The notes beneath the pieces are model-generated. The model saw only the letters and a list, made by a program, of their open reading frames with translations. It did not search any database and was not told where the DNA came from. 64,000 nucleotides of DNA, taken from assembly GCA_934717185.1 (NCBI GenBank), contig CAKUYQ010000008.1, positions 1 to 64,000 of the forward strand, read 5' to 3'. Position 1 is the stretch's first letter. Each line of letters opens with the position of its first letter. The translations under genes were made by a program, and so were the position numbers. Source of the stretch: an uncultured Bacteroidales bacterium. GTDB lineage: Bacteria > Bacteroidota > Bacteroidia > Bacteroidales > UBA932. Positions 7,783 to 15,510 of the stretch are shown here, piece after piece.

Positions 7783-9990
7783 ATGATTAAGACTGTATTA
7801 AAGAGAGATGGCAGAGTTGCCGGATTTAATAGAGAAAAGATTGCTGCTGCAATAAGAAAAGCTATGCTTACTACTGAACTTGGTGAGGATGAGGCTCTTA
7901 TAAATAAGATAACCGACAGGATTGAGTTGAAGGGGGCAGAGCAGTGCAGTGTTGAGCAGATACAAGATATGGTGGAGTTGGAGCTTATGGCCTCAAGAAG
8001 AAAGGATGTTGCAAAGAAATATATTGCATACAGAGACAAGAGAAGCATTGCCCGTAGAGCCAAGACCAAGGAGATGTTTCTTGAAATTATTGAGGCAAAG
8101 AGCACAGATGTTACAAGAGAGAATGCAAATATGAATGCAGATACTCCTGCCGGAATGATGATGAAGTTTGCAAGTGAGACAACCAAGCCGTTTGTAGATG
8201 ATTATCTTCTTACAGAGGAGGTTAGGGATGCTCTTAAGCATAATTATATTCATATTCACGACAAAGATTACTACCCTACAAAGTCTCTTACCTGTATTCA
8301 GCATCCGTTGGACAAGATTCTTTTACATGGGTTTCAGGCCGGGCATGGGGAGTCTCGTCCTACCAAAAGGATAGAGACCGCCAGCTTTATGGGGTGTATA
8401 AGTATGGAGACTGTTCAGAATGAGATGCATGGTGGACAGGCAATTCCGGCTTTTGATTTTTATCTTGCTCCGTATGTAAGAAAGTCTTTCATTGAGGAGG
8501 TCAAGTATATAGAGACTCTTACGGGTGATGCACTGAGCGATTTATACAATGTGGAGATAAAAGATTATATAGTAAAACCGTTAGACGGACTTGCCGGTAA
8601 GGAGCGTGCTTTGCAGCATGCGATAAACAGAACGGCGAGCAGGGTACACCAAAGCATGGAGGCGTTCATTCATAATATGAACACAATACATTCGCGTGGA
8701 GGAAATCAGGTAGTGTTCTCGTCTATAAATTACGGCACGGATATCTCTGCGGAGGGCAGGTGTATAATAAGAGAGTTGCTTACATCTACTTATGAGGGTG
8801 TTGGAAACGGTTCTACGGCAATCTTTCCTATTCAGATCTGGAAAAAGAAGAGAGGGGTAAGCTATCTTCCGGGTGATCCTAACTACGATCTTTATCAATA
8901 TGCCTGCAAAGTGACAGCTAAACGTTTCTTTCCAAATTTCGTAAACTTGGATGCTCCTTACAACAAACATGAGAAGTGGGATGCAAATGACCCTGAACGC
9001 TATCGCTACGAGGTTGCAACAATGGGATGCAGAACAAGGGTTTTTGAGAACAGGTTTGGCGAGAAGACCTCTATTGGTAGAGGAAATCTGTCGTTTACAA
9101 CTGTTAATATTGTAAGACTTGCTCTTGAATGCATGAATATTGGCAACAAAGAGGAGCGGGAGGTTGCCTTCTTTAAGAAATTGGATGAGGTTCTTGAGGT
9201 TACGGCTCACCAGCTTAACGAGAGATACGATTTCCAGAAGACTGCGCTTGCAAAGCAGTTCCCTTTGCTTATGTCGTCGCTATGGGTTGGTAGCGAGAAT
9301 CTTAAGCCAAATGATACTGTGGAACCTGTCATTAATCAGGGTACATTGGGAATAGGCTTCATAGGCTTGGCAGAGTGCCTTGTGGCTCTAGTAGGGAAGC
9401 ATCATGGAGAAAGTGATGAAGCTCAGCAGCTTGGTTTAAAGATTATCTCGCACATGAGAGACAAGGCAAATGAGTTTTCAGAGAGGTACCGGCACAACTT
9501 TAGCGTATTGGCAACCCCGGCCGAAGGTTTGTCGGGAAAATTCACAGTAAAGGATAAAAAGGATTTTGGAGTTATTGCCGGGGTTACAGACAAAGATTAC
9601 TACACAAATTCAAACCATATTCCGGTATGGTTCAAGTGCTCTCCTGTGCATAAGGCCAAGATAGAGGCTCCATACCATGACCTTACACGCGGTGGCCATA
9701 TCTTCTATGTTGAGATAGACGGTGATGCAACCCATAATCCACAGGCTATAATGGATATAGTAGACCTAATGGACAAATATGATATTGGTTATTGCTCTGT
9801 AAATCATAACAGAAACAGGTGTATGGATTGCGGATATGAGGATGCTTCCAAGGATCTTAAGAAATGCCCGCACTGTGGTGGTGAAAACATAGATAAGTTG
9901 CAGAGAATCACAGGTTATCTTGTTGGTACTACAGACAGGTGGAATAAGGCTAAACTGTCTGAGCTTAAAGACAGAGTTGTTCATAAATAG
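7783..9990 (+). CDS. nrdD: Anaerobic ribonucleoside-triphosphate reductase (class III)
   Basis: About 735 aa. An N-terminal ATP-cone (about residues 1-95, beginning IKTVLKRDGR) is followed by the glycyl-radical catalytic domain. The C-terminus has a four-Cys zinc site (CMDCGY and CPHCGG) and a glycyl-radical loop (ITGYLVGT). It makes deoxyribonucleotides under anoxia and needs the activase NrdG encoded next door. The frame opens at a TTG (7771), but the ATG at 7783 matches the family start better. Length is normal. Confidence 0.95.
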   Translation: MIKTVLKRDGRVAGFNREKIAAAIRKAMLTTELGEDEALINKITDRIELKGAEQCSVEQIQDMVELELMASRRKDVAKKYIAYRDKRSIARRAKTKEMFLEIIEAKSTDVTRENANMNADTPAGMMMKFASETTKPFVDDYLLTEEVRDALKHNYIHIHDKDYYPTKSLTCIQHPLDKILLHGFQAGHGESRPTKRIETASFMGCISMETVQNEMHGGQAIPAFDFYLAPYVRKSFIEEVKYIETLTGDALSDLYNVEIKDYIVKPLDGLAGKERALQHAINRTASRVHQSMEAFIHNMNTIHSRGGNQVVFSSINYGTDISAEGRCIIRELLTSTYEGVGNGSTAIFPIQIWKKKRGVSYLPGDPNYDLYQYACKVTAKRFFPNFVNLDAPYNKHEKWDANDPERYRYEVATMGCRTRVFENRFGEKTSIGRGNLSFTTVNIVRLALECMNIGNKEEREVAFFKKLDEVLEVTAHQLNERYDFQKTALAKQFPLLMSSLWVGSENLKPNDTVEPVINQGTLGIGFIGLAECLVALVGKHHGESDEAQQLGLKIISHMRDKANEFSERYRHNFSVLATPAEGLSGKFTVKDKKDFGVIAGVTDKDYYTNSNHIPVWFKCSPVHKAKIEAPYHDLTRGGHIFYVEIDGDATHNPQAIMDIVDLMDKYDIGYCSVNHNRNRCMDCGYEDASKDLKKCPHCGGENIDKLQRITGYLVGTTDRWNKAKLSELKDRVVHK

Positions 9991-10012
9991 ATTATTAATT
10001 ATTGATTTCAGT

Positions 10013-10053
10013 TTCCCGACAAATTACGCTATATGGTAGGTATTTGTCGGGAA
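10013..10053. repeat. Inverted pair of the TTGTCGGGAA motif between nrdD and nrdG
   Basis: TTCCCGACAA (10013-10022) and TTGTCGGGAA (10044-10053) form a stem of about 12 bp around a loop of about 17 nt, 23 bp after the nrdD stop. There is no T-run, so complete termination is doubtful; partial attenuation before nrdG is possible. A -7-like TATATTTG lies at 10060-10067. Confidence 0.6.
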
Positions 10054-10093
10054 CTGTTGTATATTTGCGCTTGATTTTTAAATCTTTATTATA

Positions 10094-10585
10094 ATGTTAA
10101 GAGATTTGGCCGAAAGCTATATATCAGTGCTGAAAATTGTGGAAGGGACCTCTGTAGACGGGGATGGGCTAAGAACTTCCATATATGCCGCCGGTTGTTC
10201 CCATAAATGTCCCGGCTGTCATAACCCTCAGTCCTGGAATATAGATAATGGTATATGGATGTCTGTAGATGAAATCTTTAATCATATTCAGGAATCCGGG
10301 CTTAATGTCACCTTTACGGGTGGGGATCCCTTTTTCCAGGCAGATGCTTTTGCGGAGTTGGCCTACAGAATTAAAACAGAGACAGATAAAACTATCTGGT
10401 GTTACACGGGTTATACTGCAGAACGGCTGTGCAGGATGGGTTTTCCATTGTTAAGATATATAGATGTTTTGGTAGACGGGCCGTTTATACAGTCAAAGAA
10501 GGATTCTAACCTGCGTTTTAGAGGAAGTTCAAATCAGAGAATATTGGAGAGAATAGGGAATACCTACAGAGATAAAAAATTATAA
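10094..10585 (+). CDS. nrdG: Anaerobic ribonucleotide reductase activating protein (radical SAM)
   Basis: A 163-aa cytosolic radical SAM enzyme with the [4Fe-4S] motif CX3CX2C at Cys35, Cys39 and Cys42 and a GGDP motif near residue 76. It uses S-adenosylmethionine to form the glycyl radical on NrdD. It lies 103 bp downstream of nrdD, separated by an inverted motif pair that may set relative expression. Confidence 0.93.
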   Translation: MLRDLAESYISVLKIVEGTSVDGDGLRTSIYAAGCSHKCPGCHNPQSWNIDNGIWMSVDEIFNHIQESGLNVTFTGGDPFFQADAFAELAYRIKTETDKTIWCYTGYTAERLCRMGFPLLRYIDVLVDGPFIQSKKDSNLRFRGSSNQRILERIGNTYRDKKL

Positions 10586-10728
10586 TCAGTAGAAGAATAC
10601 AGTCTGTCAGCTGCTGATAATCCCAAGTTTGTAATATTATCTTATTGTTTAATTGATGAAAATTGGTTAAAATTGCGCCGATTTTACGCGTTTACAGAGT
10701 TGGAAAATACAATATTAACAGAAATATT

Positions 10729-13164
10729 ATGAATAGATTTAAATTTATTCTAAAGGCTTTGATGGTTTTATCTGTCATTGGCCTGTGGAATTGTTCTAAG
10801 GAGGACCCTGAGAAGGAGGGACCTCAATTGACCGTTACTCCTGAGTCTTTGCAATTTGAGGCTGATGGAGAACTTGTTTCTCAAGAGATAAACATAACTT
10901 CAAACAGAGATTGGACTGTTACCTTTGTGGAGTCTAACGCTTCTGAATGGGCTGCATTAGACGTTACCAAAGGTAGCGGTGATGGTGTTGTGAAGCTTTC
11001 TGTACTGCCTAACATGGGTACCGAACGTACTGCAACTGTAAAGATTACAGCAAGTGTCCTTTCAGCCAATGTTAAGATTACACAACTTGCCAATGGCACT
11101 ATTGCAAAGGCAGACACACTCTATTTTGAGAACTGTGGTACAACTGTGGCAAAGGATGGCAGTTATTGGCCATACGTAGACCAGTTTACAGGTTGGAGCA
11201 GGAAAGGTACATTGGACCAAAGCTCCGTAACATATTCAGGCAACAGCTCAAATGTTTCCAACAGCGGTTCTGCATTTGACCCTGCCGAAGGTTCTAACCT
11301 AAGCAAACCTCCTTATGTTGGAATGAACAAGAACACTTCTAAATTTATAATCAACAACATAAACATAAAAGGAAACGATAATCTCACATTAAAGTTTGGA
11401 GGTATTTTCCAGAGTGCATATTCCGGTGGAGCCACATTCGGTGAGATTAAATCCGGCGATTTTAAACTTTATGCAGGTTTTGACGGAAGCAAATATGCCG
11501 AATTGGGTTACACTACAGAGAGTGCCGGTGGCAACTGGTACTGGATTAAATCTGAGTTTAAGGTTCCTGCGGGTACAGAGAAATTGTATGTTAAGATTGA
11601 GACCACAAATATTGGTTCAAATCAGGGATACAGATTTGATGATTTTACAATAATAAATGTTGGCGAAGGCTCTCTAATCAACCCAGATGGCGGTGTTACC
11701 CCTCCAACTCCTGGAGAGAAGACATATATAACAGTTGCCCAGCTTAGAGCAAAGGGGGAAACAACTGTTACAGAGGATGTTTATGCAAAAGTAACGGTTG
11801 TGAGTGATAAAGATGGTGGAAACAGTACTTCGTTAAAGAATGTTGTGGTATCGGATGCGACAGCCGGTATAACTATTAGATTTACAGCTAACTCAGATTT
11901 GGCCGTAGGAACAGAACTTGAGCTTAATCTTAAAGGGGCACAACTGTCTAAATACAACGGTTTGCTTCAATTGAACAATTTTGCAAATGACAAAGCTGTT
12001 GCAACAGGCGTTGTGAAGAAATTGGATCCTGTGTCTATTACTGCTGCTGATTTGATGTCCGGCAAGTATGAGTCAATGTACGTTTCTGTTGCAGATGTAC
12101 AGGTTGTAGAGAGCGAACTTAATGGAACAGTAGGTGATGCTTCAAACCATAAGAGTGTAAATATGGAGGCAAAAACAGGCGAAAAATTCATTATGTTTAC
12201 ATCTAAATACTCTAAGTTTGTAGGAGACAAGCTACCTCAGGGAAGTGGCGCCCTTAAAGGTATAGCATCTATTAACACCAATAAAGATGGCGAGACCTCT
12301 TTCCAGATGTTGCCTACTGTTGCATCTGATTACGCAGCTCTTACAGGCACACGTTTCTCAGCCGGCACGGCAACTCTTTCATTTGGAACACCTGCCTTCA
12401 CAGCCAATTTGCTTAAGGAGAAGGTTGCCATTGAGGGAGGAAAACTGATAATTCCGTACAGTAATGCAGAGGGAACTGAAAAGTATACAGTATCTGTAGC
12501 TGTATCCGGTGCTGCAGCAAACGGTATAAATGCTGTATCAAATAGAGAGATTGCCTTGGCTAAGGGTAGTGGAAATATTGAGATTGTCATTACCGGTACA
12601 CCTGCAAACGCCGGTGCTGTTACATTTGAGATTAGCGGTATAGATGCTTTGTCAACTAAAACTGTAAAGGCTAATGTTGCATCTGCCGCAGCTGCAAATT
12701 ATGATTCGAATGTGTCGGTGGTTGAAGATCAGGCAAACGCAGCTTATACTACTTACAACGGAGCCGAACTATTAGCTAAAATTGATGGTAGTTCATACAA
12801 GTGCGTTAAGTTTGGAACATCCAAGAAAACAGGAGTTGGTACAACAACTGTTCTTCCAAAAACCGGAGACGCTAAGCTTACATTCTATGCATACGGTTGG
12901 AAAGGGAAAAAAGGTGCATTGAAGATTACTGTAAATAATGGTGGAACTATAAACGGAAGTTCATCTGTAACTACTGATGCAATTAATGGGAATGACGGCT
13001 GTACCGGTAATGGTCCATTTGAACTTTCTTCTGTTGACACTTCTGCGTTGCTTTCTTATGAACTTAAAGATATCACAGATAAAACGACAATTACCATTGA
13101 ATCAACTAAAGAGAATGGGGCAACTGACCCAAGGGTTGTAATCTTTGCCATAAATATAAAATAG
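10729..13164 (+). CDS. Surface lipoprotein with BACON and DUF5689-type domains
   Basis: The protein has 811 aa from the ATG at 10729; the longer frame from TTG 10663 lacks a signal peptide. The lipobox ends in LWNC (Cys22). In order: a BACON-like domain (about 30-125), a jelly-roll-like region (about 130-320, ending in RFDDFTI), a DUF5689-like OB-fold domain (about 330-480, from the TYITVAQL segment), and a beta-sandwich C-terminus. It is the first gene of a five-gene locus with two secreted nucleases, a TonB-dependent receptor and a second DUF5689 lipoprotein. Domain calls are by eye. A substrate-capturing surface protein fits the context but is inference. Confidence 0.7.
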   Translation: MNRFKFILKALMVLSVIGLWNCSKEDPEKEGPQLTVTPESLQFEADGELVSQEINITSNRDWTVTFVESNASEWAALDVTKGSGDGVVKLSVLPNMGTERTATVKITASVLSANVKITQLANGTIAKADTLYFENCGTTVAKDGSYWPYVDQFTGWSRKGTLDQSSVTYSGNSSNVSNSGSAFDPAEGSNLSKPPYVGMNKNTSKFIINNINIKGNDNLTLKFGGIFQSAYSGGATFGEIKSGDFKLYAGFDGSKYAELGYTTESAGGNWYWIKSEFKVPAGTEKLYVKIETTNIGSNQGYRFDDFTIINVGEGSLINPDGGVTPPTPGEKTYITVAQLRAKGETTVTEDVYAKVTVVSDKDGGNSTSLKNVVVSDATAGITIRFTANSDLAVGTELELNLKGAQLSKYNGLLQLNNFANDKAVATGVVKKLDPVSITAADLMSGKYESMYVSVADVQVVESELNGTVGDASNHKSVNMEAKTGEKFIMFTSKYSKFVGDKLPQGSGALKGIASINTNKDGETSFQMLPTVASDYAALTGTRFSAGTATLSFGTPAFTANLLKEKVAIEGGKLIIPYSNAEGTEKYTVSVAVSGAAANGINAVSNREIALAKGSGNIEIVITGTPANAGAVTFEISGIDALSTKTVKANVASAAAANYDSNVSVVEDQANAAYTTYNGAELLAKIDGSSYKCVKFGTSKKTGVGTTTVLPKTGDAKLTFYAYGWKGKKGALKITVNNGGTINGSSSVTTDAINGNDGCTGNGPFELSSVDTSALLSYELKDITDKTTITIESTKENGATDPRVVIFAINIK

Positions 13165-13172
13165 ATTATAGT

Positions 13173-13212
13173 AAGCAATCTATGTCTTAATAGCTTAAGG
13201 CATAGATTGCTT
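13173..13212 (+). promoter_or_regulatory. Strong intercistronic hairpin
   Basis: AAGCAATCTATGTCTTAA and TTAAGGCATAGATTGCTT form an 18-bp stem with one G-U pair and a 4-nt loop, 9 bp after the upstream stop and 14 bp before the nuclease start. No T-run follows. It could stabilise the upstream message, attenuate, or modulate translation of the nuclease. Confidence 0.6.
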
Positions 13213-13226
13213 GTATAAAAGATATA

Positions 13227-14369
13227 ATGATGTTATTAAAGAGACAATTTGCAAGTTTCAAATATTTATTAGCTTTTATAGCGTTCTCTTTTGTTGTTTT
13301 CTCCTGTAGCAAAAAAGATGAAGTGCATGTAAAAGATAGTGTAGCTGTTACTTTGCAACGTGCAGAGGCTGCGGCAAGTGATGTTGCACAGTTTGTGAAC
13401 ATTACCTCTAACGGTACATGGGCTGCGACAGTGGAGTTTCCGGCAGGAACAGAATCCTGGTGCAAACTCTCACCTGCAAGCGGTACAGGTAATGCAACAC
13501 TTACATTAACCTATACAGTTAATTACAGCAATGAGAAAAGAGAAGCTACCATTAAAGTTATTCAAGGAACTGAAACGGCACAGGTTGTCTTTACCCAGTT
13601 AGGTGCAGACAGTTATCCAAACAGGTACAATGAACTTCCTGTAATACCTGCAAATACAGCAACTGTTAAAACAGTTTCTCACTATGCTACCCTTAACGGT
13701 GGCAAGGTGAGAAACTATACTCTCAATTTTGACCTTAGCAACAAGATTGCGAATTGGGTTGCATATCCGTTGTCTAAAGAGTATTTGGGCAGTGCTCAAA
13801 GACAGAATGATTTTAGAGTAGACCCATTATTTCCTGCATCGTCGCAAATAAATGCAACTGTGCCGGGTTATGATCGCGGTCATCAGCTACCGTCTGCAGA
13901 TCGTACAGGAAACGCAGAACTTAACTCCCAAACATTCTATTACTCCAATATGACACCACAGCTTGGAGGTTTTAACCAGAAGATTTGGGCAGATATGGAG
14001 AACAAGGTAAGGAGTTATGCAAACAGTTGCGACACTTTATATGTTGTTACAGGCGCTGTACTAAAGACCGTTGGCGGTTTGGAATCTGTTTCCTACACCA
14101 ACGATAAGATTGGCACCCAAAGAATAGCAGTCCCTAACTACTATTATAAAGTTCTTGTAAGCGTAAAATCTTCCGGTGCTACCAAAACATATAAAGGAAT
14201 CGGTTTTTGGTTTGAACACAAGGCCAATTCCGGCAAAGTCAATTCATCATACGCATGCAGTATAGATGAAATTGAGAGAAAAACAGGATTGGATTTTTTT
14301 GCAAACTTACCTAAAGATGTAGAGTCGGCTGTTGAATCATCATATAAACCTAATGAGTGGGGGCTTTAA
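13227..14369 (+). CDS. Secreted DNA/RNA non-specific endonuclease (NUC1 family) lipoprotein with BACON domain
   Basis: A 380-aa lipoprotein (lipobox VFSC, Cys27). A BACON-like domain covers about 35-125. The catalytic half starts near 130 and has the beta-beta-alpha metal nuclease motif DRGH (216-219; catalytic His219), then YYSNMTPQ and FNQ..W..ME, which carry the metal-binding Asn region. Family members cut DNA and RNA without sequence preference. The lipid anchor and signal put it at the envelope, where it would cut external nucleic acid. It begins 62 bp after the first DUF5689 gene, behind a hairpin, and 28 bp before a phosphodiesterase gene. Confidence 0.88.
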   Translation: MMLLKRQFASFKYLLAFIAFSFVVFSCSKKDEVHVKDSVAVTLQRAEAAASDVAQFVNITSNGTWAATVEFPAGTESWCKLSPASGTGNATLTLTYTVNYSNEKREATIKVIQGTETAQVVFTQLGADSYPNRYNELPVIPANTATVKTVSHYATLNGGKVRNYTLNFDLSNKIANWVAYPLSKEYLGSAQRQNDFRVDPLFPASSQINATVPGYDRGHQLPSADRTGNAELNSQTFYYSNMTPQLGGFNQKIWADMENKVRSYANSCDTLYVVTGAVLKTVGGLESVSYTNDKIGTQRIAVPNYYYKVLVSVKSSGATKTYKGIGFWFEHKANSGKVNSSYACSIDEIERKTGLDFFANLPKDVESAVESSYKPNEWGL

Positions 14370-14397
14370 CAGGTATTATATTTAATAAATATTTAAG

Positions 14398-15456
14398 ATG
14401 AAACGAAATTATATATTATTGCTGATATTTTTTATCGCGGGATTTGTTCAGATCTCTTTTGCACAGAATCCTACAGAAAAAAAATATCCTGTAGTTTTTT
14501 ATAATCTTGAGAATCTTTTCGATACTCTTAAATCACCCGGCGTTTATGATGCCGAGTTTACTCCCGGCGGTCCAAAAGCATGGAACAGCAAGAAGTATTG
14601 GACTAAAATAGGCAACATAGAGAAGGTTTTCTATAATATAGCTGGTTCACTAAAGACGTTTCCGGCTATAATAGGAGTTTCCGAGATTGAGAACAGAAAT
14701 GTTTTGGAGGATATTGTCGCTACCCCAAAACTTCAGCGGGCAAACTATCAGATTGTGCATTACGATTCTCCGGATGCCCGTGGTGTTGATGTTGCACTAC
14801 TTTACAGGCCTGATCTTTTCAAATATGAAGGCAGCTATCCTATCCCTTATGTTTTTCCCGACAAACCATACTTTAAGACAAGAGATATCCTGTCTGTTTG
14901 GGGAACAATAGAAGGTGAAAGATTCATGTTTTATGTCTGCCACTGGCCATCGAGACTTGGTGGTCAGGCAGCATCCGAACCTAACAGAGTCAGGGCAGCA
15001 GAGATTATAAGACAACATGTTGATTCTGTCCTCACGGCAGATCCAAACACACACATTGTAATAATGGGCGATATGAATGATGATCCTACAGACAAAAGTC
15101 TTACAACAGCTCTCAATGCCGTTGGAAAGATAAAGGATATAAATTCAGATATGACACTGTTCAATCCGTTCTTACCTATGTTCAAGGCGGGATATGGAAC
15201 ATTGGCATATCAAGACAGCTGGAACCTGTTTGACAACATGGTTGTAAGCAGAAACTTGGTTGACGGCCCAAAAGGTGCATTAAAGCTATACAGGGCACCA
15301 AAGTCACAGTTTTACGGGAATATTTTCAACAGAGCCTTTTTAACCCAGCAAAGCGGACAATATAAGAACTATCCTTTGAGAACCTTTGTGGGGAATACTT
15401 TTCAGGGTGGTTATAGCGACCATTTTCCTGTGTATTTACTTATTACCAGACAGTAA
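14398..15456 (+). CDS. Secreted endonuclease/exonuclease/phosphatase (EEP) family protein
   Basis: The 352-aa protein has a cleavable signal peptide (ends near FAQ, residue 23). EEP fold landmarks are FYNLENLFD (metal-binding Asn), GVSEIEN (metal-binding Glu), CHWPSR (catalytic His), IMGDMNDDP (Asp and Asn) and the final SDHFPV His-Asp pair. These proteins hydrolyse phosphodiesters in nucleic acids or phosphate esters. Next to a secreted NUC1 nuclease, the likely job is to shorten nucleic acid fragments in the periplasm or at the surface. The exact substrate is not known. Confidence 0.85.
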   Translation: MKRNYILLLIFFIAGFVQISFAQNPTEKKYPVVFYNLENLFDTLKSPGVYDAEFTPGGPKAWNSKKYWTKIGNIEKVFYNIAGSLKTFPAIIGVSEIENRNVLEDIVATPKLQRANYQIVHYDSPDARGVDVALLYRPDLFKYEGSYPIPYVFPDKPYFKTRDILSVWGTIEGERFMFYVCHWPSRLGGQAASEPNRVRAAEIIRQHVDSVLTADPNTHIVIMGDMNDDPTDKSLTTALNAVGKIKDINSDMTLFNPFLPMFKAGYGTLAYQDSWNLFDNMVVSRNLVDGPKGALKLYRAPKSQFYGNIFNRAFLTQQSGQYKNYPLRTFVGNTFQGGYSDHFPVYLLITRQ

Positions 15457-15510
15457 CCTGTTTGGTAGTATGTTAACTTAAATTAATCCGAACAAGAAAT
15501 TATTTAGTAT

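Noticed and set aside
8581..9210. 209-codon minus-strand frame opposite nrdD
   Set aside because: Antisense shadow of a highly conserved gene; no family features.
10729..13164. Translation start at 10663 for the first DUF5689 lipoprotein
   Set aside because: It would start at TTG and place 22 basic residues before a clean lipoprotein signal peptide; the ATG at 10729 is better.
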